Assembly (NCBI RefSeq): GCF_002015045.1
Contig: NZ_MUXX01000014.1
Location: forward strand, 1-39,505
Direction of reading: 5' to 3'
DNA length: 39,505 nucleotides
From: Haemophilus paraphrohaemolyticus
Lineage (GTDB): Bacteria > Pseudomonadota > Gammaproteobacteria > Enterobacterales > Pasteurellaceae
The position numbers and the translations under genes were made by a program. Positions 19,445-28,088 of the stretch are shown one piece after another; the stretch's first letter is position 1; each line of letters opens with the position of its first letter. The notes under the pieces were generated by a model. The model was given only the letters and a program-made list of their open reading frames with translations, was not told where the DNA came from and made no database searches.

Positions 19445-19482
19445 TCTGTTAAGTTTGGTGTGGTAACCTAGATCTTAACAGA
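19445..19482 (-). promoter_or_regulatory. Inverted repeat in front of the opposite-strand cargo gene
   Basis: TCTGTTAAG (19445-19453) and CTTAACAGA (19474-19482) are perfect complements, and AACTTAAC follows at 19483-19490. They lie where the leftward promoter and ribosome site of the 159-aa gene must be, so an operator or a leader hairpin is plausible. Confidence 0.45.
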
Positions 19483-19489
19483 ACTTAAC

Positions 19490-19515
19490 GCCCACTGTAA
19501 CAGGTGGGCTTTTTT
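19490..19515 (+). terminator. Rightward terminator before holin
   Basis: GCCCAC (19490-19495), eight bases, GTGGGC (19504-19509), then TTTTTT. The late transcript must pass it to reach the lysis genes. Confidence 0.75.
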
Positions 19516-19541
19516 ATTGCCTCGAAAAAACGGGGTGGAGT

Positions 19542-19886
19542 ATGAAAAAAATGCCAGAGAAAAATCCAGACCTCTGGACTGTTGTAGTCGCCTACTTCGT
19601 TCAGCATAGTAGCTTTGTGTGCGGAGTGTTAGTGGCTTTTTTTGCATCCCTATCGAAATCATTTCTTTACGGTAAAAAAGACACAGCCAGAAGAGTTATT
19701 GTAGAAGCCTTTTTATGTAGCTTGATTGCAGGTTCAATCCGCCCTGTTCTTACGCATTTCGGGTTGGATATTGATTTAATCACGCCGATCGGCGCTGCAC
19801 TTGGCTTATTGGGTACAAGCGCAATTCGCCAGTTGATTTTGCGCTTTTTAAAAAACAAAGCAGGAGTGACAGAAGATGAAAACTAG
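19542..19886 (+). CDS. Phage holin, lambda-type (114 aa)
   Basis: Three hydrophobic spans can be placed at residues about 24-38, 56-70 and 80-96, with a charged C-terminus (AGVTEDEN). This pattern is that of the lambda-type phage holin family. GGGGTGGAGT precedes the ATG. It opens the inner membrane at a set time to release the endolysin in the next gene, which it overlaps by 11 nt. Confidence 0.8.
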   Translation: MKKMPEKNPDLWTVVVAYFVQHSSFVCGVLVAFFASLSKSFLYGKKDTARRVIVEAFLCSLIAGSIRPVLTHFGLDIDLITPIGAALGLLGTSAIRQLILRFLKNKAGVTEDEN

Positions 19887-20322
19887 TGAGAAAGGTTTGC
19901 AGTTTATCCGCCGTGAAGAAGGGGAACGCCTAACAGCGTATGCGGACATTATTGGTGTTTGGACGATTGGAGTCGGTCATACTGGTGCAGTTGATGGTAA
20001 GCCTGTTGCAAAAGGTATGGTTATTTCGGCTGATAAATCTCGAGAATTATTGAGTGCAGATTTGTTAAAGTTTGAATCAGCAATTACCCGCCTTGTAAAA
20101 GTGCCACTCAAACAATATGAGTTCGATGCTTTAGTTAGCTTAGTCTTTAACATCGGCGAGACAAACTTTGCGCGTTCAACGCTACTCAAAAAGCTCAATA
20201 CAAATGACTTTAAAGGCGCAGCGGAGCAATTTTTAGCTTGGAAAAACGCAGGTGGCCGTCCAGTACAAGGGTTGCTAAATCGCCGTAAACGCGAAAAGGA
20301 TATGTTCAATGGGCTTGCGTAG
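19876..20322 (+). CDS. GH24 phage lysozyme, endolysin (148 aa)
   Basis: The GH24 motif EGERLTAYADIIGVWTIGVGHT gives the catalytic triad Glu15, Asp24 and Thr30. The protein has no signal peptide or signal-anchor, so it needs the holin to reach the cell wall. It cleaves the glycan strands of peptidoglycan between MurNAc and GlcNAc. Typical T4-lysozyme-like length. Confidence 0.93.
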   Translation: MKTSEKGLQFIRREEGERLTAYADIIGVWTIGVGHTGAVDGKPVAKGMVISADKSRELLSADLLKFESAITRLVKVPLKQYEFDALVSLVFNIGETNFARSTLLKKLNTNDFKGAAEQFLAWKNAGGRPVQGLLNRRKREKDMFNGLA

Positions 20323-20647
20323 TGCTTTAATTGTTAGTGGTGTAGTAGTCGTTATTGGCGTTTCATCGGCTTTTATCCATCAGCGAAGTGTGATGAATCG
20401 GCTAATAAAAGAGAACGCCGAGCAGAAAATGTTGATCGCAGAACAGCAGTTAGCTAATCAGCAGTTAAACACTCAACTTGAGCAAGAACGGCAAGCGGTT
20501 GAAATTCACCAGCGAATTGTAAATGAGCTGCGCCAAAAAGTGGAGACGAAGCGTGAAAGCATTAAAAAAATACTGGTTAAAGAGCCTTGCGCTAACACCG
20601 ATATGCCTAATAGCGTTATTGAGCAGCTGCAGCAGTCCACGCATTAA
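20309..20647 (+). CDS. Rz-like inner-membrane spanin (112 aa)
   Basis: N-terminal membrane anchor at residues about 5-22 (SALIVSGVVVVIGVSSAFIH) followed by a long coiled coil (NQQLNTQLEQERQAVEIHQR and on). This is the layout of an i-spanin. Together with the nested o-spanin it fuses inner and outer membranes in the last step of lysis. Confidence 0.8.
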   Translation: MGLRSALIVSGVVVVIGVSSAFIHQRSVMNRLIKENAEQKMLIAEQQLANQQLNTQLEQERQAVEIHQRIVNELRQKVETKRESIKKILVKEPCANTDMPNSVIEQLQQSTH

Positions 20648-20831
20648 GACCGTTTACCTTACGCCACCGCAAGCTTATCTCACGCCTTGCCCGCAAACAA
20701 TGTTTACAGGCGAGACTTACGGAGATGCAATAGATTACCTAGTTGTAGTAATGAGCGAGCGGGATTTGTGTGCTAAGCAGGTTGATGGCATTCGCAAATG
20801 GGTTGAGATTAGCCACAATAATTTAAAATAA
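20553..20831 (+). CDS. Rz1-like outer-membrane lipoprotein spanin (92 aa)
   Basis: Starts with GTG at 20553 behind GGAGACGAAGC, inside the Rz gene in a different frame. The signal peptide ends in LIALLSSC, a lipobox; the mature part begins SSPRIKTVYLTPP and is proline-rich at first, as in Rz1. The 95-bp overlap with Rz is the usual embedded-spanin design. The C-terminal ~50 residues extend beyond a minimal Rz1. Confidence 0.8.
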   Translation: MKALKKYWLKSLALTPICLIALLSSCSSPRIKTVYLTPPQAYLTPCPQTMFTGETYGDAIDYLVVVMSERDLCAKQVDGIRKWVEISHNNLK

Positions 20832-20900
20832 TTTCAGTTTGTCTAACATCTTTAAATTGGTAGAGACCAAGCCTTCTCGGTAGTTTTGTTAGGACTAAAT

Positions 20901-20928
20901 AACCCGATCAGAAATGGTCGGGTTTTTT
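20901..20928 (+). terminator. Terminator after the lysis genes
   Basis: AACCCGATC (20901-20909) pairs with GGTCGGGTT (20916-20924), six-base loop, then TTTTTTATT. Confidence 0.75.
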
Positions 20929-20958
20929 ATTATCTAAAATTCAGCAGAAGGAAAAAAT

Positions 20959-21474
20959 ATGCAATTAGCTAATCCAGAAAACTTTAAGCGATTTGTACAA
21001 AATAAAGATGCAAAAACGATTACCACATCAGAAATGGTAGCAAAAGTTTTTGGTAAATATCATCATCACGTTATGCGTGATATTCGTGAAATTTTAGAGG
21101 CAGGAGATGATGAATTTAACCGAACCAATTTTGGTTTGGTTGAATATATCGACAAAAAAGGCGAAAAACGTCCAATGTTCGAGATGACAAAAGACGGTTT
21201 TATGTTGCTAGTTATGGGATATAAGACCAAAAAAGCAATGGCAATTAAAATTGCATACATCAAAGCCTTTAATTTTATGCAAGAGCAGTTAGTTCAAAGC
21301 GGAATGACACTCCTTGAACAATATTACCAAGTGCTTGGCGAATATCAGTCAGATAAACGTTTTGCGAGTTTATGCGGTGCTGGCTTAAGTCAATGGAAAG
21401 GTAAAAAGCCATTGCTTGAAGGAACGCTAAGCGTTTTTGAAGATAAACTGCAGATTGAACTGCCGATTAAGTAA
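20959..21474 (+). CDS. Rha-family regulator in the late region (171 aa)
   Basis: The Rha domain occupies residues about 15-105 (AKTITTSEMVAKVFGKYHHH, then NFGLVEYIDKKGEKRPMFEM). The C-terminal 50 residues, with GAGLSQWKGKKP and a lysine-rich end, match the tail of the second late Rha protein (26633-27172). It is next to the terminase small subunit, behind a terminator. Rha proteins act as phage regulators, but a role here is not shown. The pair may be cargo genes expressed from their own signals. Confidence 0.85.
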   Translation: MQLANPENFKRFVQNKDAKTITTSEMVAKVFGKYHHHVMRDIREILEAGDDEFNRTNFGLVEYIDKKGEKRPMFEMTKDGFMLLVMGYKTKKAMAIKIAYIKAFNFMQEQLVQSGMTLLEQYYQVLGEYQSDKRFASLCGAGLSQWKGKKPLLEGTLSVFEDKLQIELPIK

Positions 21475-21483
21475 GGATTTTCT

Positions 21484-22002
21484 ATGTCAGACGTGAAAGG
21501 AAAATCCACGTCTGGTCGTGGATTAACGCCTAAACAAGAAAAATTTTGTCAGCTTTATATTGAGCTGGGGAATGCGAGTGAAGCATATCGGCAAGCGTAT
21601 GATTGCTTAAAAATGCAAACGAGCACCATCAATACAAAAGCAAAAGAATTATTAAAGAACGGTCCGATCACGGTCCGTATTGAAGAACTGCAACAAGAGC
21701 ACAGACAACGCCATAATCTTACCATAGATAACATCATTGCTGACTTGCAAGAGTATCGTGATATTTGTATGGGAAGAAAGCCGCTTACCATTACCACCGT
21801 GGTAAAAAACGCTCAAGAAGGAACGGCTCAAAGCGTTAATACCGAATGTTTCGTTTTTGAACCGACAGGTGCAAACAAAGCCCTTGAGTTACTCGGTAAG
21901 CATCTTGGTATGTTTAAAGATAGAGTCGATGTGACCTCAGGCGGTAATGTGTTACCTGCAGTCATCAACATTAGTTTTAGCGATGAACCAGAAGAACATT
22001 AA
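21484..22002 (+). CDS. Terminase small subunit (172 aa)
   Basis: Matches the terminase_2 family: [26 protein letters not shown] (split here into a helix-turn-helix) followed by [19 protein letters not shown]. It recognises the packaging site on the phage DNA and feeds the large subunit. Its 3' end overlaps the large subunit gene by 20 bp. Confidence 0.9.
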   Translation: MSDVKGKSTSGRGLTPKQEKFCQLYIELGNASEAYRQAYDCLKMQTSTINTKAKELLKNGPITVRIEELQQEHRQRHNLTIDNIIADLQEYRDICMGRKPLTITTVVKNAQEGTAQSVNTECFVFEPTGANKALELLGKHLGMFKDRVDVTSGGNVLPAVINISFSDEPEEH

Positions 22003-23344
22003 ATTTCCCCCGAAATTCCGACCGCTCTTTGAATCTATTTGGCGTTTTATTATCTTCTATGGCGGACGTGGTTCTGGGAAAAGTTTCAGCATTGCCCGTG
22101 CGTTAGTGTTACGTGCTTATACTCAACCGATTCGGGTGTTGTGTTGTCGTGAAATTCAGAAATCGATTTCTGATTCTGTGATTCAGATGTTGGCAGATCA
22201 GATTGAAATGCTTGGCTTGCAAGCCTTTTTTGATGTACAGAAAACGCAAATTATCGGGCAGAACGGTTCTCGTTTTACGTTTGCTGGGCTGAAAACCAAC
22301 ATCACTTCAATCAAGTCAATGACGGGTATTGATGTGGTTTGGGTGGAAGAAGGCGAGAATGTTTCAAAAGAAAGCTGGGATGTGTTGATTCCGACCATTC
22401 GTGAAGATGGATCGCAGATTATTGTGAGTTTCAACCCGAAAAACATTCTGGACGATACTTATCAACGCTTTGTGATTCATCCACCTGAACGGTGTAAATC
22501 GGTCTTAGTGAATTGGCAAGATAACCCCTATTTTCCCAAAGAGCTATTAGAAGATTTGGAGCAAATGCGTGAGCGTGATTATGAGCTTTATCGTCACGTT
22601 TATGAGGGCGAACCTGTCGCTGATTCTGATTTGGCGATTATTAAGCCTGTTTGGATTGAATGTGCTGTTGATGCTCACAAACGTTTGAACTTTACCGCAA
22701 GCGGTCGAAAAATTGTGGGCTTTGACGTTGCCGATGATGGGGCTGATGCGAATGCTATCTGTTTTGCACACGGTTCTGTGGTGCTTGGTTTAGAAGAGTG
22801 GCGGGGCGAAGATGTGATTAAATCAGCATTACGCACCCATTCAAAAGCAGTGGAATGGCAAGCAGATGAAATTGTTTTCGACTCTATCGGTGTTGGTGCG
22901 GGTGTGAAAGCAAAATACCGAGAAATTGAGACGAATCAGATCAACTGTATCGGCTTTAATGCGGGTGCTGCGGTGTTTAATCCTGATTCCTTTTACACAC
23001 AAGGCAAGAAAAACGGTGATATGTTCGCCAATATTAAAGCACAAGCGTGGTGGCAATTACGAGATCGTTTTTATAAGACCTATCGTGCGATCAAATACGG
23101 CGATGTTTATCCCGTTGATGAAATGATTTCACTCAGTAGCGATATACCTGATTTGGACTATTTAAAAGCAGAACTCTCTCGCCCTCGCGTAGATTACGAT
23201 AATAACGGCAAAGTACGGGTAGAAAGTAAGAAAGATATGCGTAAGCGTGGAATTCCCTCGCCGAATAAAGCGGATGCACTCGTGATGTGCTTTGCCCCAA
23301 TTAGACGCGATGTGCTCAAACAAACCGCCCTCAAACTCTATTAA
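21983..23344 (+). CDS. Terminase large subunit (453 aa)
   Basis: ATG at 21983 ([16 protein letters not shown]) is inside the terS end. Walker A is YGGRGSGKS at 26-34 and Walker B VVWVEEGE at 118-125. The C-terminal half has nuclease-domain features: [24 protein letters not shown] and PNKADALVM. It matches the PBSX-type phage terminase family. It cuts concatemers and drives DNA into the procapsid through the portal. Confidence 0.93.
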   Translation: MNQKNIKFPPKFRPLFESIWRFIIFYGGRGSGKSFSIARALVLRAYTQPIRVLCCREIQKSISDSVIQMLADQIEMLGLQAFFDVQKTQIIGQNGSRFTFAGLKTNITSIKSMTGIDVVWVEEGENVSKESWDVLIPTIREDGSQIIVSFNPKNILDDTYQRFVIHPPERCKSVLVNWQDNPYFPKELLEDLEQMRERDYELYRHVYEGEPVADSDLAIIKPVWIECAVDAHKRLNFTASGRKIVGFDVADDGADANAICFAHGSVVLGLEEWRGEDVIKSALRTHSKAVEWQADEIVFDSIGVGAGVKAKYREIETNQINCIGFNAGAAVFNPDSFYTQGKKNGDMFANIKAQAWWQLRDRFYKTYRAIKYGDVYPVDEMISLSSDIPDLDYLKAELSRPRVDYDNNGKVRVESKKDMRKRGIPSPNKADALVMCFAPIRRDVLKQTALKLY

Positions 23345-23353
23345 GGATTCACT

Positions 23354-24742
23354 ATGTCAGTTCATCTTCCCACCGCTGAAATGGTGGAGTTAACCAAGAA
23401 AACCAAAATCATTGATGATTTACTCGGTGGCACGGCAACAATGCGAAAAGCCGCACAAGCCTACCTTTTTCAAATGGAAATGGAAGAGCCCGATAGTTAC
23501 CGCAAACGCCTTGAGCGTTCAACCCTTTATCCTGCCTTGTCGGAAACCCTTTCGCAAATGACAGGTCGTGTATTCTTCAACCCGATTGATGTTGCCGATG
23601 TGACAGAAACAGTGCGAGCCCTTTTTGATGATGTGGATTTAGTAGGCAATAACCTTGATGTGTTTGCCTCCCGCTGGTTTTATTCCGCCTTGGCATATGG
23701 TTGCTCTTTTGCTTTGATTGATTTCACGCGTGTTGAAGCGGTGAAAAGCCGTGCGGAAGAGAAAGCCTTAAATGCCCGTCCTTATTGGGTGCATATTAAA
23801 CCGCATCAAGTACTGGGAATGAAAACCGCACGAGTAAATGGTAAACAAGCAATTACTCAATTTCGCTATGTTGTCAATGAACAGGTTGAGGATGGCGAAT
23901 TTGGTGTAAAAACCGTGAAATACGTTTATGTGTATGAAATCGGCAAAGTGCGGAAATTTAGCGAAGCAGAGGGTGAATTTCGTTTTGAATCGGAATTGCA
24001 ACTGACGGCACAAAATCGACCGCTTGATTTTGTGCCTGTCGTGCCATTTATCACCAAGCGTAACGAACTCACTAATGCCATTGAGCCGCCTTTAATGGAG
24101 TTGGCGTATTTGAATGTAAAACACTGGCAAAGCCAATCAGATCAGGACAACATTACTAACATTGCTCGCGTACCGTTGTTAGCGATTTATTCCAATGATG
24201 AAGTGAAACAGCTTGCTATTGGTGGCAGTGCGGTTCATCTTCCAACGGGTAGCTCAATGCAATTTGTTGAACATTCAGGACAAGCCATTGCTTCAGGTGT
24301 GGAAAGCCTCAAAGACTTAGAAGAGCAAATGAAAACCGCAGGGGCGAAGTTGCTTACCAAAACCGCCTTAGCAATGACTGACAGCCAAGCCCGCGATGAA
24401 GCAGGCAAAGAAATTTCCCAATTGCGATTGCTTGCTAATCGTTTTGAAGATGCGATTGATTTAGCCTTGGAATATACAGGGCATTGGCTTGGCATTGCCA
24501 AAGAGCACGTGGGTAACGTGCAGATTTCGGGCAACATTGAAAACGACCTTGACCCTTCTGCTTCAATGGCAAGCGTGATTCAGTTGCGTAATGCAGGCGT
24601 GATTTCGAATCAATCCACCTTTGACGAAGCCAAACGCCGCGGCTTATTGGCAGACGGCTTAGAATGGGACACAGAGCAAGAACGCCTGCAATCGGAGGGA
24701 ATGCATTTTGACCTCGAAGAAACATCAGAAAAAAACGCTTAG
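23354..24742 (+). CDS. Portal protein, DUF4055 family (462 aa)
   Basis: The DUF4055 portal family is seen across the protein: YRKRLERSTLYPALSETLSQ at the N-terminus, FASRWFYSALAYGCSFALID in the wing region, LAYLNVKHWQSQSDQDNITN and the long coil near the end. The portal forms the dodecameric DNA gate at one capsid vertex. It precedes the MuF-type gene and overlaps its start by 35 bp. Confidence 0.88.
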   Translation: MSVHLPTAEMVELTKKTKIIDDLLGGTATMRKAAQAYLFQMEMEEPDSYRKRLERSTLYPALSETLSQMTGRVFFNPIDVADVTETVRALFDDVDLVGNNLDVFASRWFYSALAYGCSFALIDFTRVEAVKSRAEEKALNARPYWVHIKPHQVLGMKTARVNGKQAITQFRYVVNEQVEDGEFGVKTVKYVYVYEIGKVRKFSEAEGEFRFESELQLTAQNRPLDFVPVVPFITKRNELTNAIEPPLMELAYLNVKHWQSQSDQDNITNIARVPLLAIYSNDEVKQLAIGGSAVHLPTGSSMQFVEHSGQAIASGVESLKDLEEQMKTAGAKLLTKTALAMTDSQARDEAGKEISQLRLLANRFEDAIDLALEYTGHWLGIAKEHVGNVQISGNIENDLDPSASMASVIQLRNAGVISNQSTFDEAKRRGLLADGLEWDTEQERLQSEGMHFDLEETSEKNA

Positions 24743-26288
24743 ACAACGTATTGCCCATGCTTTAACTGACCGCAAAATCTTGTATTTTCGCTATGATGCT
24801 CACTTGCGACAACAGGTGTACAAGCGGTTAAATGCACTGCAAAAATTGCTGATTAACCGCATCAGTGCTATCGGTGTTGAAGCTTTGCCCGCGAAAAAAC
24901 TGGATAAACTGCTCACCGAACTGCAAACAGAGATTGCAAAAACTTACCAAGAAACGACCGCTTACACGCAAGACGAGTTAAGCGGTTTTTTATCGCTTGA
25001 AGCAGCCAAAATCAGCCAGCTTTATAACGATGAAATCGGCTTTGATTTGTTTAATGATGTACCAAAAGAACGGATTAAAGCGATTAAAAACGTTGCTGTG
25101 ATTGAAGGGCAACCGTTAGAAGCATGGTGGAATAAACAGCGTGCCGATTTAGCCTTTAAATTTGAGGGGATTATCCGCTCTGGTGTAGCAGAAGGCAAAC
25201 AAAACGGACAACTTGCCACTGAAGTGCGTGAGTTAATGAGCGTTAGCCGTCGTACCGCAGATACTTTAGTCATTACCTCTGTGGCAAAAGTGGCTGACAC
25301 TGCCCACGAAGCCTTGCGTGATGCCAATCTTGATATTCTGCAAGGCGAAGAGCATCTTTCTACCCTTGATATGCGAACTTCTACCGTTTGCCAAGTGCGT
25401 GATGGCAAGCAATGGGATTTAGGCAAAAAGCCAATCGGACATAACATTCCCTACAAGCGCCCACCGTTGCACCCACGTTGTCGTAGCATTCTTCAGCTTG
25501 TGACCAAAAGCTGGGAAGAATTAGGCGTGCAAGGTATGCAAGAAATGCCCACCAGCACCCGTGCCTCAATGGACGGTCCAGTTGATGAGCGGGTTAACTA
25601 TGAGAGTTGGCTCAACAGTAAAACAGCTGAAGAGAAAGAGCAGATTCTGGGTAAAGGTAAAGCCGATTTATGGCAACGTGGTGTAATTACTTTCTCGGAT
25701 ATGTTAGACCAATCTGGCAGGGCGTTGACGTTGAGGGATTTACAAAAATCCTATACGCAATCTTGGATAGCGGAAGATATTTATCAACGTATTTCAGAAG
25801 AAGTAAAAAACAGTCTTAAAATTCAGGCATTTAAAGCCGCTTATAACATTACTCATCACGAGCTTGTTGCAATGAAAGCCTACACGAGCGAGCTTTATTG
25901 GGATTTAAATTACAATATGCGTAATGATAATCTTACACTAACCGATAAGCGGTTTATTGCTGTGGTAAATCAAGGGTTGGACAAAGTGCCTGCTTATAAC
26001 GGTATGACTTATCGCGATACGACTTTGCCAGATGAGGTATTAGAAAAATATCAGATAGGTAAAATAGTCACAGAAAAAGCTTTTACGAGTTCAAGCATTG
26101 ATAATAGTTTATCAACTTTTAAAGGTAATGTTCGATTTATTATTCAAAGTAAGAATGGTAAAATAATCGAAGATATTAGTGATTATCCTGATGAACGAGA
26201 AGTTTTATTTAAAGATAGAACTAAGTTCTTTATAAAAGATCGCTATATGAATGGTAATGTTACCGTAATTGAAGCGAGGGAATTATAA
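24708..26288 (+). CDS. MuF/SPP1-gp7-type head protein fused to an ADP-ribosyltransferase domain (526 aa)
   Basis: Start is TTG at 24708 behind GGAGGGA; no early ATG exists. Residues about 130-265 are the MuF/gp7 minor head protein (STLDMRTSTVCQVRDGKQW then YKRPPLHPRCRSILQ). Residues about 380-526 carry the R-S-E signature of ADP-ribosyltransferases: Arg436 in YRDTT, Phe-Thr-Ser-Ser-Ser at 459-463, and the E-x-E at 496-498. The head domain attaches to the portal inside the capsid, so the toxin domain is probably packaged and injected. The target of ADP-ribosylation cannot be read from sequence. Confidence 0.88.
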   Translation: MTSKKHQKKTLRQRIAHALTDRKILYFRYDAHLRQQVYKRLNALQKLLINRISAIGVEALPAKKLDKLLTELQTEIAKTYQETTAYTQDELSGFLSLEAAKISQLYNDEIGFDLFNDVPKERIKAIKNVAVIEGQPLEAWWNKQRADLAFKFEGIIRSGVAEGKQNGQLATEVRELMSVSRRTADTLVITSVAKVADTAHEALRDANLDILQGEEHLSTLDMRTSTVCQVRDGKQWDLGKKPIGHNIPYKRPPLHPRCRSILQLVTKSWEELGVQGMQEMPTSTRASMDGPVDERVNYESWLNSKTAEEKEQILGKGKADLWQRGVITFSDMLDQSGRALTLRDLQKSYTQSWIAEDIYQRISEEVKNSLKIQAFKAAYNITHHELVAMKAYTSELYWDLNYNMRNDNLTLTDKRFIAVVNQGLDKVPAYNGMTYRDTTLPDEVLEKYQIGKIVTEKAFTSSSIDNSLSTFKGNVRFIIQSKNGKIIEDISDYPDEREVLFKDRTKFFIKDRYMNGNVTVIEAREL

Positions 26289-26567
26289 ATGTCAGTGCTT
26301 GATTTACCTTTAGAGGAGCAAAAACGGATTGCGAAAGAGGTTTTTCAAATGCCTTTTGAAGAATGGGTGGAAGATATGAAAACTTCTTTGAAAGAGGCAA
26401 AAGAATTTCAAAAGAAACTTGAAAATTACAAACCGACCGAAGAAGAAAAGGCTCGTAAAATAAAAGCACTTCGAGAAAATCCCAATGCTATTCATTTCTA
26501 CCGTAGAGTAACTGATAATTACAATTTAACGGTGGAAGAAGCGATTGAAGCCATTAGACGTAGTTAA
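26289..26567 (+). CDS. Small helical protein downstream of the ART domain, possible immunity partner (92 aa)
   Basis: The ATG begins right after the TAA of the MuF-ART gene, so the two are translated together. The protein is highly charged and helical (EWVEDMKTSLKEAKEFQKKL). No known family is recognised. Strict coupling to a toxin domain suggests an antidote or a chaperone. A terminator follows at 26583-26613. Confidence 0.55.
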   Translation: MSVLDLPLEEQKRIAKEVFQMPFEEWVEDMKTSLKEAKEFQKKLENYKPTEEEKARKIKALRENPNAIHFYRRVTDNYNLTVEEAIEAIRRS

Positions 26568-26582
26568 TAAAACATTATATTG

Positions 26583-26613
26583 AACCGCTTACAGCAATGT
26601 AGGCGGTTTTTTT
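26583..26613 (+). terminator. Strong terminator after the ART partner
   Basis: AACCGCTTACA (26583-26593) pairs over 11 positions with TGTAGGCGGTT (26598-26608), loop GCAA, then a T-run of seven. Confidence 0.85.
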
Positions 26614-26632
26614 ATATCTAAATAATGGAAAA

Positions 26633-27172
26633 ATGATGAACTTACAAAAAATTGAAAACTTTAACCAATTTGTCCAAGTTAAAGGCAACAAAATTATTAC
26701 TGATATTTTAACCATTGCACGCGTGTTTGGTAAACGTCATACGGAAGTATTGCGTGCGATCAGAAACTTGCATTTACCCAATGAATTTAGCCAACGCAAT
26801 TTTGCGTCGGCTAATTATTTTGATAAACAAGGTAAATCTCGTTTAATGTACGAAGTCACGAAAAACGGCTTTATGTTCCTTGTAATGGGCTTTAACGGGC
26901 AAAAAGCGGATGCGTTGAAAGTGGCATTTATTGAAGCCTTTGACTACCTCATTACTCAAGCCAATAAATCAAGCTATCAACTTTTGGAAGAATATCAGCA
27001 ACTTTGCCTGAATAAAAGAATGGAAGAAGAATTTGCAAGCTATTGCGGAAAAGGCTTAAATCGCTGGAAAGGGAAAAAGCCGAATTTGCAGCATAAAATA
27101 CAATCTTTGGAAGATAAAATCCAAATTAACTTGAATCTAATGATTGATGAAAATTTGTTAACGAATAAATAA
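26633..27172 (+). CDS. Second late Rha-family regulator (179 aa)
   Basis: The Rha domain runs from about residue 10 to 105 (IARVFGKRHTEVLRAIRNLH, then SANYFDKQGKSRLMYEVTKN). The C-terminal tail (CGKGLNRWKGKKPNLQ, then EDKIQINLNL) matches that of the gene at 20959-21474 but not the one at 13263. An ATG three bases downstream is nearly equal as a start. It lies between terminators, between the ART partner and the scaffold, where structural genes are normally continuous. This is a mobile cargo-like position. Confidence 0.85.
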   Translation: MMNLQKIENFNQFVQVKGNKIITDILTIARVFGKRHTEVLRAIRNLHLPNEFSQRNFASANYFDKQGKSRLMYEVTKNGFMFLVMGFNGQKADALKVAFIEAFDYLITQANKSSYQLLEEYQQLCLNKRMEEEFASYCGKGLNRWKGKKPNLQHKIQSLEDKIQINLNLMIDENLLTNK

Positions 27173-27203
27173 ACCCTGAACATTATAGCATTCAGGGTTT
27201 TTT
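27172..27203 (+). terminator. Terminator after the second late Rha gene
   Basis: AACCCTGAA (27172-27180), ten bases, TTCAGGGTT (27191-27199), then TTTTTATT. Together with the hairpin at 26583-26613 it brackets the Rha gene. Confidence 0.8.
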
Positions 27204-27288
27204 ATTACCCCCAAATTCACCGCGCTTAATGCGGTTTTTTTACGCCTTGGAAAAGGTACAACCTTAACTAACTGGAAGGAAATCCAAT

Positions 27289-28023
27289 ATGAAATTAAAA
27301 CTTGATGAAAATGGGCACGTGGTTGTTGAAAACGGGATGCCTGTGTATGTTCACGAAGACGGGAAGGAAATTCCGTTTGATGCCACAAAAGCCACAGCCA
27401 AAATCGCAGAGCTTAACAGTGAGGCGAAAAAACACCGTGAAGCCAAAGAGCAGGCGGAAGCAAAACTTTTGGCATTTTCGGGGATTGACGATCCGAAAGC
27501 AGCAATCAAAGCCTTGGAAACGGTGAAAAATCTCGATGATAAGAAGTTGATTGATGCGGGCGAAGTGGAAAAGGTGAAAGCAGAAATGCGTAAAACCTTT
27601 GATGAACAACTGGCAGAATCCAAATCTCAAGCTGAAAAACTGCAATCGCAATTGCACGCAGAACTAATTGGTGGTTCGTTTGCTCGTTCTAAATATGCTG
27701 CAGAACATTTAAATTTACCTTCTGATGTGGTGCAAGCCTTCTTCGGTAAGCATTTCAGTATTTCAGATGAAGGTAAAGTGGTGGCGAAGTTCGCCGATGG
27801 CAATGAAATTTACAGCCGTTCACGCCCAGGTGAAAAAGCTGATTTTGAGGAAGCATTAGAGGCGTTAGTCGGGGCGTATCCAAATAAAGATGCGATTTTA
27901 AAACCATCAGGCACATCAGGTTCAGGTGCAGGCACAGGAACAGGCGGTGGTAATGCCCCGAAATCCCTTGCCGAATGCAAAACTGACGCAGAAAAAATTG
28001 CGTATATGCAACAACATTCATAA
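27289..28023 (+). CDS. Probable scaffold protein (244 aa)
   Basis: Residues about 30-125 are a continuous, highly charged coiled coil (AELNSEAKKHREAKEQAEAK and on). The C-terminal 90 residues include a small folded part and a Gly/Ser/Thr linker (SGTSGSGAGTGTGGG). This organisation and the position just before the major capsid gene fit a scaffolding protein needed for procapsid assembly. No protease gene is seen nearby. Confidence 0.75.
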   Translation: MKLKLDENGHVVVENGMPVYVHEDGKEIPFDATKATAKIAELNSEAKKHREAKEQAEAKLLAFSGIDDPKAAIKALETVKNLDDKKLIDAGEVEKVKAEMRKTFDEQLAESKSQAEKLQSQLHAELIGGSFARSKYAAEHLNLPSDVVQAFFGKHFSISDEGKVVAKFADGNEIYSRSRPGEKADFEEALEALVGAYPNKDAILKPSGTSGSGAGTGTGGGNAPKSLAECKTDAEKIAYMQQHS

Positions 28024-28026
28024 TCG

Positions 28027-28070
28027 GGTGCAAGAGATTGCACCTTTTTTATTTACGGTGCAATCGCACC
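28027..28070 (+). terminator. Terminator and second hairpin before the capsid gene
   Basis: GGTGCAA (28027-28033) pairs with TTGCACC (28038-28044) and TTTTTT follows. A second hairpin, GGTGC-AATC-GCACC (28057-28070), uses the same core, so the two can exchange partners. It may adjust capsid expression. Confidence 0.65.
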
Positions 28071-28088
28071 ATAACATAGGAGCTTATT

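Noticed and set aside
18773..19541. CRISPR or phage-inducible satellite features
   Set aside because: No repeated spacers, and no integrase or cos-like sites are visible here.
20836..20895. tRNA-like segment (GGTAGAG and an outer pairing GTCTAACA/TGTTAGGAC)
   Set aside because: No T-arm GGTTCGA, no seven-base acceptor with CCA-type end, and no anticodon arm. Probably a hairpin before the terminator.
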